Source: a bacterium ADurb.Bin236
GTDB lineage: Bacteria; UBP15; UBA6099
Length of the DNA: 64,000 nt
NCBI GenBank assembly: GCA_002069885.1
Contig: MWCD01000006.1
Span: 1 to 64,000 of the forward strand
Reading direction: 5' to 3'
Under the pieces are notes generated by a model. The model made no database searches and was not told the DNA's origin. It saw only the letters and a list, made by a program, of their open reading frames with translations. Position 1 is the stretch's first letter; each line of letters starts with the position of its first letter. This document shows positions 17,522 through 25,097 of this stretch, piece after piece. The translations under genes were made by a program, and so were the position numbers.

Positions 17522-17710
17522 GAGGTGGTTGGGGTAAACCCTTTGAAAAGGGTTGTTCCCCAAACCCCATTCCCAAACGTTTTACTCTAGCGGCAAAGCC
17601 GGGGCTGCGCCCCCGCCTTTGCCGCTAATAATAATAAGCGATGTCGAAAACCGAGCGAAAAAAGGGGATTGGCAGCGCGCGTCCCAGCGATGTCTGTACC
17701 CTCTTTTCGC
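17522..17710 (+). repeat. Modular hairpin repeat, full-length copy (family X)
   Basis: Forward copy 24 bp after the dciA stop. Main hairpin at about 17530-17561 (GGGTAAACCCTTTG / AAAAGGGTTGTTCCC), linker, second hairpin AGCGGCAAAG ... CTTTGCCGCT (17589-17627), and third hairpin GCGAAAAAAGGGG ... CTCTTTTCGC (17655-17710). Confidence 0.85.
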
Positions 17711-17742
17711 GAGCACGGAGAATAGACTTTGCGCGGCTCACA

Positions 17743-17775
17743 CCCCCAAAGCGAGTTTGGGGATGGCGCCCAAGC
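17743..17775. repeat. CCCCCAAA/TTTGGGG palindromic repeat
   Basis: CCCCCAAAGCGAGTTTGGGG followed by a GGCGCC tail. A close copy lies at 26117-26153. The related sequence GGTGGCGCC recurs inside the neighbouring 17804-17936 element. Confidence 0.7.
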
Positions 17776-17803
17776 ACAACAAACAGACCCTTTTATACTG
17801 CCA

Positions 17804-17936
17804 CTTAATAGAAATTAGTCATTACCGGTCTCAATGAGGGTGGCGCCTTCAAGCGTTTTTTGCTTGTGGGTGCATATCATTTGCCGTCACCCACAACATG
17901 GTTGTGGGTGCCACCCAGTGGCTAATTTCTATTAAG
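17804..17936. repeat. 133-bp MITE-like element with terminal inverted repeats
   Basis: The ends CTTAATAGAAATTAG (17804-17818) and CTAATTTCTATTAAG (17922-17936) are perfect inverted repeats, extending to 17 of 18 bp. Inside are nested inverted repeats: GGGTGGCGCC against GGTGCCACCC, and a CACCCACAAC/GTTGTGGGTG hairpin (17888-17910). No coding capacity and no clear target duplication. I infer a non-autonomous mobile element or structured RNA. Confidence 0.65.
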
Positions 17937-18000
17937 CGCTACGTTAATACTTCAATACACCTTATTTTCGCCCCGATAACGCGCGCAGCATTTCGCGCGC

Positions 18001-18053
18001 TTTGGACTGCGGCGATTCATCGCCGCTTTGCTTTTCCGGGAATTTGTTCCCGG
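18001..18053. repeat. Half copy of the 26215-26324 palindrome plus CCGGGAA hairpin
   Basis: Positions 18001-18026 match 25 of 26 bases of the left arm of the large palindrome at 26215-26324. The matching right arm is absent. It continues into a CCGGGAA/TTCCCGG hairpin ending at 18053. Confidence 0.65.
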
Positions 18054-18110
18054 CTTTCCCTCTCTCCCCCCGCTCACAAAACAACAAACGCCACCCTACC
18101 CAACACAACC

Positions 18111-18166
18111 CGAAAAGCGGGCACAGGCAGCCGCAGAAACCGCGTTGCCAGTCCCCGTTTTTCGCT
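18111..18166 (+). repeat. GCGAAAA hairpin (third module), left flank of the islet
   Basis: 56-bp unit that differs from the unit at 19998-20053 at only six positions, in the same orientation. The two direct repeats bracket the AT-rich gene pair at 18341-19956. Confidence 0.8.
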
Positions 18167-18183
18167 CAAAGAGCAACATTCAA

Positions 18184-18212
18184 TTGACAATAAGCCCGCC
18201 CGATATGATATA
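18184..18212 (+). promoter_or_regulatory. Promoter for the 18.2-19.9 kb islet
   Basis: Exact TTGACA (18184-18189), 17-bp spacer, GATATA (18207-18212). It begins 18 bp after the hairpin repeat, so the repeat may have brought the promoter or its boundary. Confidence 0.55.
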
Positions 18213-18220
18213 GTGGAGCC

Positions 18221-18334
18221 ATGCAGAGAACAGCAAGAATACCGGAGACGATGGCAGGCGGGTGGGTGTTTCTTGTTTTTCCTAACAAGGAAAAACAGTA
18301 TAACATGACATATTATCAAGAGTATGGCGGGTAG
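18221..18334 (+). CDS. Possible 37-residue upstream ORF
   Basis: ATG 18221 follows GTGGAGCC (GGAG, 5-bp spacing) and sits 9 bp after the promoter -10 box. It encodes 37 residues beginning MQRTARIPETMAGG, with a short hydrophobic run (WVFLVFP), and ends with TAG 6 bp before the next ATG. It could be a leader peptide coupling translation to the downstream membrane gene, or a chance ORF. No family resemblance. Confidence 0.3.
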   Translation: MQRTARIPETMAGGWVFLVFPNKEKQYNMTYYQEYGG

Positions 18335-18340
18335 TGTTGT

Positions 18341-19108
18341 ATGACTTATGCTTTGACCGACAAACAAAAAGCGTTGTTGCGATATGCAGCGTCAAAACAT
18401 GTTGTGTATAAAAGGATGCGCCGCGCCGCGTTGTTTGTTATGCTCATCGGGCTCGTGTTTTTATCATATTCTCTATTCAGTTTATTGGATTCCAAGAGCA
18501 ATTCAATCATTCTGGAGTTTTCTTATAAACATGAGTTGAAAAGGCATGTTTTCATGATGTTAATCTTGGTTATGTATTTGATCGGGATATTAGGCGGATA
18601 TATTCATCATTTAAGATTATGCAAGTTTTTCTTGGAAACGCGCGACATATTATATAAAAATGGCATAACAGCAAACAATATGCGCAATGGCAACGTTAGG
18701 AATGAAATGACGCTTGCCAAATCCGAAGCTGATTCTAACGACCCTTCTTTTTTGTCAAACAAGCAACTCTCTTCTAGCATTCTTATAGCAAATAAATCAT
18801 TAAAAAACGGAAGGGCATTTATTATTTGCTATGCCGTATTAATAACAGCTTCTTTCATCGTTTTAGTGTTTATCGTTAATCTGCTGCTGACAATGAAAAC
18901 CGATATGATTATAGAAGAAATCAAAAGGCTCTCGTTATTGAAAAATGCTATGCTATCTGTTCTCATGATAATAATCCCAATTTTAGCCTGTTGCTGGCAA
19001 GGCAGAGAAAACAGAATTTGCGGCGCGTTAAACATGATGACGAGCGCGCTCGATGAAATGGATAAGAATATTGACAGATTTAGAGACGAGAATCAAAGCG
19101 AGAAATGA
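18341..19108 (+). CDS. Four-helix membrane protein, unknown
   Basis: 255 residues in an AT-rich islet. Two hairpins of membrane helices lie at about residues 28-48, 65-87, 165-190 and 205-222, separated by a hydrophilic loop of about 75 residues, with a charged C-terminus. No motif I recognise. The stop overlaps the next gene's ATG (ATGA at 19105-19108), so the two products are made together. Codon use is clearly AT-richer than that of dnaN or the SDR gene on either side, which fits acquisition as an islet. Confidence 0.7.
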   Translation: MTYALTDKQKALLRYAASKHVVYKRMRRAALFVMLIGLVFLSYSLFSLLDSKSNSIILEFSYKHELKRHVFMMLILVMYLIGILGGYIHHLRLCKFFLETRDILYKNGITANNMRNGNVRNEMTLAKSEADSNDPSFLSNKQLSSSILIANKSLKNGRAFIICYAVLITASFIVLVFIVNLLLTMKTDMIIEEIKRLSLLKNAMLSVLMIIIPILACCWQGRENRICGALNMMTSALDEMDKNIDRFRDENQSEK

Positions 19109-19956
19109 AAATATTGCCTAACAGCATAAAAGTAAGGTGGCGGAATATGAAAATGCGAAATGCGGCATTGGCGTCGCTTATTGTTGCGTTGGCGATCGTT
19201 TGCGGTTGCAGATCCGGCGCTATCGGTTCTTCTGGCAAAGACATCAAGAAAAAAGCCACAACCGAAAAAGCGTCTTTCATTGAAGCGGATATCAAGAGCC
19301 ATATATCGTTGAAAAAAAATGGAGGGAAATTATTCAACCAATATTACATGCCCATGAGAGAATCGAGGAGTTTTCTAGAAGTAAAAACATCATGTGATAT
19401 TTATTATGACAGGGATGGCGACGATTATTGCTTAAATACAATTACTTTTCTTACCGAAAAAGACGGGGAGTATCTAAAAAAGTGGTCATACTCAGATATT
19501 GAAGGAAGCATGGTTAAATTAGACGAAACAAGAGACTACATTTATTTCTTCACACGGGGCTGTTGCGGAGCTCCCAACATCATAAAGATATACAATAGGG
19601 AAGGAGCCTATTTAGGCGAGGCATTAGGAGACATCGGTATCGGTGATTTAGAAACGATTTGGCATGTCAGAGAAAATAATAACAATTACGCAAGAAACGT
19701 ATTGCTCGGCGTTAACGACGATGAGTTATTCATGATTGAAAAGTATTCTGGTATTATTTACAAAAGCGCGTTGCCGGATGATATTACGCTCTTATTTCCA
19801 GTTGTGGAGTTTGCCGACAACGAAACGATATCGCTTTACACGTTTAATAAAGATGAATGCGAAGTCGAGGCTTGTTTTAAGATAAACAAAGAGAAGAAAG
19901 TTCTCACACACAAAGAGACGAAAGTTGTTTATTGCTCAGAAACAGATTCGAAATAA
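19105..19956 (+). CDS. Predicted lipoprotein, unknown
   Basis: 283 residues. After a short basic N-terminus comes a hydrophobic stretch ending in IVCGCRSG, a plausible lipobox with lipidated Cys; starting at ATG 19147 (MKMRNAAL) would give a more standard signal peptide. The mature part is hydrophilic with repeated aspartate-rich turns (YYDRDGDDY, GVNDDELF) and strand-like segments resembling a beta-propeller-type surface protein, but no family is evident. It is coupled to the membrane protein before it. The pair is bracketed by hairpin repeats. Confidence 0.65.
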   Translation: MKILPNSIKVRWRNMKMRNAALASLIVALAIVCGCRSGAIGSSGKDIKKKATTEKASFIEADIKSHISLKKNGGKLFNQYYMPMRESRSFLEVKTSCDIYYDRDGDDYCLNTITFLTEKDGEYLKKWSYSDIEGSMVKLDETRDYIYFFTRGCCGAPNIIKIYNREGAYLGEALGDIGIGDLETIWHVRENNNNYARNVLLGVNDDELFMIEKYSGIIYKSALPDDITLLFPVVEFADNETISLYTFNKDECEVEACFKINKEKKVLTHKETKVVYCSETDSK

Positions 19957-19996
19957 GCAGAGAAGCAGGGAACAGGAGAAAGCAATCTCATTCCCG

Positions 19997-20182
19997 GCGA
20001 AAAGCGGGTACTGGCAGCCGAAGAAGACGCGTTGCCAATCCCCGTTTTTCGCTATGCTTTGACATGATAAGCGCCAAAGACGGAGGCGCAGCCCCGGATT
20101 TAGCGCTTGAGTGAAAAGTTTGGGAAAAGGGGCATGGGGAAAGAACCCTTTTCAAAGGGTTTTTCCCCAAACGCTAGAGGCG
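19997..20182 (-). repeat. Modular hairpin repeat, full-length copy (family X)
   Basis: Reverse-oriented copy lying between the converging lipoprotein and SDR genes. It runs from the third hairpin (19997-20053) through the second (AAGCGCCAAAG ... TTTAGCGCTT, about 20070-20110) to the main hairpin (20137-20170) and mini-hairpin. It forms the right flank of the islet. Confidence 0.85.
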
Positions 20183-20239
20183 AAAACTCATCCCCAACTC
20201 TTTCATCTTTAAATCGTTTTCCCGATAATTCGCGTTCAA

Positions 20240-20968
20240 TCACATTTTCGAGTAGAGGAAGTCGGGCATGTGGCGAAGAGCGATGCCGACGGCGCGCCAT
20301 TTTGGAGGGATGTAGGCGATGGATTTGCCGCGAGCGACGGCGTCAACGATGTGTGTGGCGGCGATTCTGGAGGAGCACAGCCAGAACATGCCTTTCTGGC
20401 CTTCTGTCAGAGGCGTGTCCACGAAACCGGGTCGGATGTCGGTGACGAATATGGGGAGTTTTCTTTTGCGGGCGTTGAGGCGGAGCGATTCGAGGTAGAC
20501 GCTGGCGAACGCCTTGGTTGCGGGGTAAGCGGGGTTGCCCGGCTCGCCCCGGAGCGCGATCACGGAGGACACACCCGCGAGCTTTCCATAGCCCTGTTTC
20601 AGAAAATGCTTATAAGCAACATTGCACATGGCCGCGAACCCCGTCACGTTGATGTCGATGGTTTCTTTCTCAGGCTCCCAATCCAGATCCCTGTTGGGGC
20701 GGCCCGTGCCCGCGTTGATGACCGCGATGTCCATGCCGCCCATCTCAGCGATGAGGGCCTCGAACTCGGCCATCGCGCTCTCCGGCGCGGACGCGTCGAA
20801 CGCCCGCGTGTGGCATTCCCCGGACATGCAAGACCTGACGGTTTCGAGGTTATTGCTGTTGCGCGCGGTGATGCCGACGACGCAGCCGCGACGGCTGAAC
20901 TCGTCCGCGACGGCCGCGCCGATTCCTTGGCTGGCTCCTATTATGACGACTTTCTTTTTCTCGCTCAT
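20240..20968 (-). CDS. Short-chain dehydrogenase/reductase (SDR)
   Basis: 242 residues of the classical SDR fold. Cofactor motif GASQGIGAA is at residues 11-19, NAGTG sits after the third strand, and a catalytic Ser region (GVSSV) and the YPATK active-site motif follow. PGFVDTP matches the usual PG loop after the active site. The Arg-rich stretch near residue 36 (TARNSNN) suggests NADP rather than NAD, an inference. It reduces or oxidises an unidentified alcohol/ketone. It lies 33 bp downstream of the zinc-ribbon gene on the same strand. Confidence 0.9.
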   Translation of the reverse strand: MSEKKKVVIIGASQGIGAAVADEFSRRGCVVGITARNSNNLETVRSCMSGECHTRAFDASAPESAMAEFEALIAEMGGMDIAVINAGTGRPNRDLDWEPEKETIDINVTGFAAMCNVAYKHFLKQGYGKLAGVSSVIALRGEPGNPAYPATKAFASVYLESLRLNARKRKLPIFVTDIRPGFVDTPLTEGQKGMFWLCSSRIAATHIVDAVARGKSIAYIPPKWRAVGIALRHMPDFLYSKM

Positions 20969-21001
20969 TTTCGCGCGGTCTCCTTGTGGCGCGGCGTCGG
21001 T

Positions 21002-21385
21002 TCAGCCGGGCTGGCGTTTTGCCACTTCTTCGAGGAAGCGTATCGCAAACAGCATCGCGCCCATAAGGGCGGCGACGGCAAGAACGGCGCATCCCATCAT
21101 GAAGAACCGCATCTTCCCGCCCAGTTCCGGGTCGGTCAGGATGGAGTGGCTCTTTTTGGTCGACACTCGCTTCTTGAGGGCGTCGAACTGGGCCTCGAAG
21201 TCTTTGAGCGCGCGTTCTGATTGCGGAGAGGGCGGTTTCGGCGCGGCGTCGGATGCGGTGTCTATAGCTGCGGCGGGAACGCGCAGGGCGGCTGTGCCGC
21301 TCGTTGCGGCTCCGCATCCCGGACAAAACCTGAATCCGGGCGACAATTCCGCTCCGCATTGTGAACAATATCCCGGGCCGGTCAT
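21002..21385 (-). CDS. Zinc-ribbon single-pass membrane protein
   Basis: 127 residues. The N-terminal double-CxxC zinc ribbon reads YCSQCGAEL then FCPGCGA. A Pro/Ala-rich linker and a short coiled segment (DFEAQFDALKKRV) follow. One membrane helix lies near the C-terminus (about residues 93-116). Such small proteins are common and mostly uncharacterised. It is probably co-transcribed with the SDR gene. Two family X repeats separate it from the divergent methyltransferase gene. Confidence 0.75.
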   Translation of the reverse strand: MTGPGYCSQCGAELSPGFRFCPGCGAATSGTAALRVPAAAIDTASDAAPKPPSPQSERALKDFEAQFDALKKRVSTKKSHSILTDPELGGKMRFFMMGCAVLAVAALMGAMLFAIRFLEEVAKRQPG

Positions 21386-21490
21386 TCTGCGGCGTCCTCT
21401 CTCTTGGCTTCGGCTCGATTATACCGCCGGAGAGCGCGAGTGTAAAACGGGAAGGTTGAAGCAATTAAAAATGAAAGAGTTGGGGAGGAG

Positions 21491-21682
21491 TTTTTTCGCC
21501 TTCGGCGATTGGGGAAAAACCCTTTGAAAAGGGTTCTTTCCCCAAACCCCCTTTCCCAAACTTTTCACTCTGGCGCCAAAGCTGGAGCTGCGCTTCCATC
21601 TTTGGCGTTTATCATGTCAAAGCATTGCGATAAAAGGGGGACTGTCAACGCGTCACGCGCGGCTGTCTGTGCCCGGTTTTCG
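21491..21682 (+). repeat. Modular hairpin repeat, reference full-length copy (family X)
   Basis: All parts are visible in order: mini-hairpin CGCCTTCGGCG; main hairpin GGGGAAAAACCC/GGGTTCTTTCCCC around TTTGAAAA; AAACCCCCTTTCCCAAAC linker; second hairpin GGCGCCAAAG ... CTTTGGCG; TCATGTCAAAGCAT spacer; third hairpin GCGATAAAAGGGG ... CCGGTTTTCG. Confidence 0.88.
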
Positions 21683-21707
21683 ACAAAAACGAAAAAACCG
21701 AGAGTAG

Positions 21708-21890
21708 TTTTTTCGCCTTTGGCGATTGGGGAAAAACCCTTTGAAAAGGGTTCTTTCCTCATGCCCTTTTTTCCTAAACTTTTCACTCTAGCGCCAAAGT
21801 TGAAGCTGCGCTTCCAGCTTTGGCGCATATCATGGCAAAGCATTTCGAAAAAAGGGCGCTGGCAACGCGTCGCTCGCTTGCCCGCCCGGC
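21708..21890 (+). repeat. Modular hairpin repeat, tandem second copy (family X)
   Basis: Same orientation as the copy at 21491-21682 and starts 26 bp after it. Mini-hairpin CGCCTTTGGCG, main hairpin and second hairpin (AGCGCCAAAG ... CTTTGGCGC) are well kept; the third hairpin is degenerate. It ends about 45 bp before the methyltransferase start. Confidence 0.85.
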
Positions 21891-21934
21891 GCGCGCTGTG
21901 TACAATTCTTTCAAGTATTGCCGGAGGATATGTC

Positions 21935-22981
21935 ATGGACTGTCGAACGAGCTTAAAAACAGGCGCGGACATCACGTCCGCGATGAGGGCGCACCGGGTG
22001 GCGGACGCGATATCGGCGGGGGTGGAGCTTGGGGTGTTCGACGCGCTTGCCGCCGGAGGCCTGACCGCCTCGGCGACGGCCCGAAAGATAAAATGCTCCG
22101 CGCGCGGCTGCGAGATTCTCATGAACGCGCTCGCGGCGGTCGGACTGCTGAACAAAAAGGCGGACGCGTTCAGCCTGACTCCTCTTGCTAAAAAGCATCT
22201 TACGTCCGGCTCGCCGGAAACAATGGCGAGGATGATATCCCACTCGACGAACACGCGGCGGACGTGGATCGACCTGCAGGACGCGGTGAAGACGGGCAGG
22301 CCGGTTCCCAAGACGCCGGAGCGGATGAAGAAATCGCGCGAGCGGATGCAGGATGATTTCATACTGGCGATGCGGGACATGTCGCGCGGCCCGGCGGTCG
22401 ATCTGGCGGCGGCGCTCGACCTCTCCCGCGTCGAAAGCGTCCTCGATGTCGGCGGCGGGCCCGGCTCTTTCCTTTTCGCCATGATCCGTCGCAAGCCCTC
22501 CATCCGAGGCGTCATATTCGATCTGCCGCAGACCATCTCCATCGCTGACCGCGTCATCACACAGGAAGGCTTCTCCGGCTCCGTCGGCACGATGTCCGGC
22601 GACTACAATGTCGACGACTTCGGCGACGGCCTTTTCGACCTTGTCCTGATGTCCAGCATCATCCACATAAATTCGCCCGCGCAGAACAGGAAGCTGATAA
22701 AGAAGGGGTTCCGCGCGCTGCGCCCCGGCGGCTCGCTCGTCATTCGCGACTTCATGCTGGACGACACGAAAACGGCCCCGGCGGACTCCGCGCTTTTTTC
22801 GGTGAACATGCTGGTGAACACCGAAGGCGGAGCCTCGTATTCCAAGTCGGAGATACGCGGCTGGATGGTGTCGGCGGGGTTCGAGCGCGTCCGTTATTTC
22901 GAGCTGCCACAGCGCGCGGACATTTGCGTCGGCTTCCGCCCGGCGGCGAAGAAGTCGGCAAACCCGAAGAAAAAACGATAG
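21935..22981 (+). CDS. SAM-dependent O-methyltransferase-type enzyme
   Basis: 348 residues with the two-part build of small-molecule O-methyltransferases: an N-terminal winged-helix dimerisation domain (ADAISAGVELGVFDAL, ATARKIKCSARGCEILMNAL, then LTPLAKKHL) and a C-terminal Rossmann domain with SAM loop DVGGGPGSF near residue 170. ALRPGGSLVIRDFM and the GG-x-SYSKSEIRGWM region match the family. ATG 21935 has CCGGAGGAT upstream; a longer frame runs back through the repeats and is not real. It heads a same-strand series with the LUD and PFK genes. The substrate is unknown. Confidence 0.87.
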   Translation: MDCRTSLKTGADITSAMRAHRVADAISAGVELGVFDALAAGGLTASATARKIKCSARGCEILMNALAAVGLLNKKADAFSLTPLAKKHLTSGSPETMARMISHSTNTRRTWIDLQDAVKTGRPVPKTPERMKKSRERMQDDFILAMRDMSRGPAVDLAAALDLSRVESVLDVGGGPGSFLFAMIRRKPSIRGVIFDLPQTISIADRVITQEGFSGSVGTMSGDYNVDDFGDGLFDLVLMSSIIHINSPAQNRKLIKKGFRALRPGGSLVIRDFMLDDTKTAPADSALFSVNMLVNTEGGASYSKSEIRGWMVSAGFERVRYFELPQRADICVGFRPAAKKSANPKKKR

Positions 22982-23036
22982 CGGCGAAGGGCCGTCCCGA
23001 GCCGGACGACGGCCCCCTCCCGCCGAAGGAGCGGTT

Positions 23037-23687
23037 ATGAAGGAAAAAATTCTGGCGGACTTCCACCGCAAGCGCGCCGGGCGCGTCATCGAAAACATGA
23101 AGCGCAGGAACATAGACGGCGCGTACTTCCCGGACAGGCGCGGGGCTATCTCGCACATCTGCGGGCTGATCCCCGCCGGGTCCACCGTCGGGCTGGGCGG
23201 CTCCGTCACAATCGTCGAGTCCGGGCTGGTCGACGCCCTTCGCGGGCTGGACGCCAAGTTGCTGGACCGCTACAAAGACGGCGTCTCCCCCGAAGAGGTC
23301 TTCGAGATGCGCCGCCGCGGCATGACCGCCGACGTCTTCATAGCGAGCTGCAACGCCATTTCATACGACGGCAGGCTCGTCAATCAGGACGGCCTCGGCA
23401 ACCGCGTGGGCGGCATTATCTTCGGCCCGGAAAAAGTCATCCTGATGGCGGGCATGAACAAGCTCGTTCCCACCGTCGAGGACGGCGCGCGCCGCATCAA
23501 GGAATACGTCGCCCCGCTTAACAGCGTGCGTTTCGGCGCTGACACGCCTTGCGCGCGAACCGGGTTCTGCGACGACGCGGCGTGTTTTCCGCCGTCGAGA
23601 ATCTGCAATCAGTTGACGATCATCGAGGCGAGCGCGGCTCCCGGCCGCATCACTGTCGTTCTCGTAGGCGAGGAACTCGGATTCTGA
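23037..23687 (+). CDS. LUD-domain protein (LutC/YkgG-like)
   Basis: 216 residues of the LUD (DUF162) family. Visible are GLIPAGSTVGLGGSVTIVESG, the SCNAISYDGRLVNQDGLGNRVGG block, the MNKLVPTVEDGARRI stretch, and a Cys cluster (CARTGFCDDAACFPPSRIC) as found in stand-alone LUD proteins. Members include lactate-oxidation subunits, but single-domain forms like this have no proven reaction. ATG 23037 has AAGGAGCGG upstream. It sits 55 bp after the methyltransferase and 35 bp before phosphofructokinase. Confidence 0.85.
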   Translation: MKEKILADFHRKRAGRVIENMKRRNIDGAYFPDRRGAISHICGLIPAGSTVGLGGSVTIVESGLVDALRGLDAKLLDRYKDGVSPEEVFEMRRRGMTADVFIASCNAISYDGRLVNQDGLGNRVGGIIFGPEKVILMAGMNKLVPTVEDGARRIKEYVAPLNSVRFGADTPCARTGFCDDAACFPPSRICNQLTIIEASAAPGRITVVLVGEELGF

Positions 23688-23722
23688 CCATCCGTCCAAC
23701 CCCCTCAAAGGAGGCTTGCTTA

Positions 23723-24823
23723 ATGGCAACCACCAAGAAAATCAAAACGATAGGCGTCCTCACCGGAGGCGGAGACTGCCCCGGCCTAAACGCGGTCATC
23801 CGCGCCGTAGTGAAAACGGCCTACGGGCATTACGGCATGGAAGTCCTCGGCATCCGGGACGGCTTCGAGGGTCTCATACACGGCAAACAACACATAATGA
23901 AACTCACTCCGGACGCCGTGCGCGGGATCCTGCCGCGCGGCGGAACCATCCTCGGCACCACCAACAGGGGAAACCCCTTCGCGTTCGTACCCGCAGGCTC
24001 GAAGGCCAAACCGAAAAACATGTCCCGCGCCGCCATCGCGAACTTCAAGGAACTCGGACTCGACGCCCTAGTCGTTATCGGCGGCGACGGCTCTCTAGGC
24101 ATCGGCCTCGACTTCTTCAAACTCGGACTCCCCGTCGTCGGCATCCCGAAAACCATAGACAACGACCTGTCCGCCACCGACTACACATTCGGGTTCAACA
24201 CCGCCGTGAACACAGCCACCGAGGCCATAGACAAGCTGCACACCACCGCCGAAAGCCACCACCGCATCATGTTTCTCGAAGTGATGGGGCGCAACGCCGG
24301 CTGGATCGCGATGGAGTCCGGCATATCCGGCGGCGCGGACATCATCCTGATACCCGAAATCCCGTTTGACATCAAGACGGTCTGCCGCCGCGTCGAGGCC
24401 CGCAGCCGGCACGGAAGGATGTTCAGCATCGCCGTCGTCGCTGAAGGAGCCAAACCGCTAGGCGGCAAAGAGGTCTACGCGGACGAAACCGCGCGGCGGC
24501 TCGGCGGCATCAGCCACTCCATCGCCCGCGACGTCGCGAAACTAACCGGACATGAAACCCGCGTCACAGTGCTCGGACACGTGCAGCGCGGCGGCTCGCC
24601 GTCCGCGTTTGACCGCCTGCTGGGAACCCGTTTCGGAGCGGCCGCCGTCAAACTCGTCGCCGACCGGCAATTCGGCCGCATGGTCTGCCTGCGCGGCATG
24701 AACATCGAGTCCGTCACCCTCGAACAAGCCACCGGCGTTCTCAAAACCGTCCCGCCGGACGGCGAACTCGTCCGCGCCGCGCGCGACGTCGGCATCACTC
24801 TCGGAGACCCCGCCCGCGACTGA
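23723..24823 (+). CDS. pfkA: 6-phosphofructokinase, ATP-type by active-site residues
   Basis: 366 residues. It phosphorylates fructose 6-phosphate in glycolysis. Motifs: GGGDCPGLNAVIR at the N-terminus; GGDGS near residue 115, where Gly rather than Asp follows the GGD and points to ATP over pyrophosphate; PKTIDND with catalytic Asp; MGRNAGWIA; and GHVQRGG. The Lys in PKTIDND with Gly in GGDGS is the combination of the group III branch. ATG 23723 follows AAAGGAGG. A longer frame into the LUD gene is a shadow. Read together with glpK, it supports a working upper glycolysis. Confidence 0.93.
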   Translation: MATTKKIKTIGVLTGGGDCPGLNAVIRAVVKTAYGHYGMEVLGIRDGFEGLIHGKQHIMKLTPDAVRGILPRGGTILGTTNRGNPFAFVPAGSKAKPKNMSRAAIANFKELGLDALVVIGGDGSLGIGLDFFKLGLPVVGIPKTIDNDLSATDYTFGFNTAVNTATEAIDKLHTTAESHHRIMFLEVMGRNAGWIAMESGISGGADIILIPEIPFDIKTVCRRVEARSRHGRMFSIAVVAEGAKPLGGKEVYADETARRLGGISHSIARDVAKLTGHETRVTVLGHVQRGGSPSAFDRLLGTRFGAAAVKLVADRQFGRMVCLRGMNIESVTLEQATGVLKTVPPDGELVRAARDVGITLGDPARD

Positions 24824-24895
24824 GCGCCGCGCGCGCGACCGGGAGCGGAACGCCTTTGCGTTTTGCCTAACGGCGAATATTAAACATTGAAAGGA

Positions 24896-24949
24896 GCCGG
24901 TTTTGAGAGGAACGAAGTTCATCAAAACCGGCGCGCCGGGAGTTTTTTT
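24896..24949 (+). terminator. Hairpin after phosphofructokinase, terminator-like
   Basis: GCCGGTTTTGA (24896-24906) pairs with TCAAAACCGGC (24922-24932); seven T follow after a 10-bp gap. The T-run is displaced from the stem, so termination is likely but not certain. The gap to the next gene (24950-25097) shows nothing else. Confidence 0.45.
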
Positions 24950-25097
24950 CGGAAGGGGCGCGGGGAAACCTGTTTTTTGCAAAAAAATGGTTTCACCGCA
25001 AACACATGGAAAATTCTTTAAACATAATCATAATCAGCAAGCATAAGCGCCGCGCGCGGAGCGCCGCGCCGACAACCATCTCCGGAGGATTTGCGAA

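Noticed and set aside
18403-18411. Exact DnaA box form TGTGTATAA
   Set aside because: Single occurrence inside a coding region with no neighbouring boxes; chance is likely.
20270-21527. Long plus-strand frames across the SDR and zinc-ribbon genes
   Set aside because: Antisense to genes with clear SDR and CxxC motifs.
21953-23257. 434-codon minus-strand frame
   Set aside because: Antisense to the methyltransferase and LUD genes; Arg/Pro-rich shadow.
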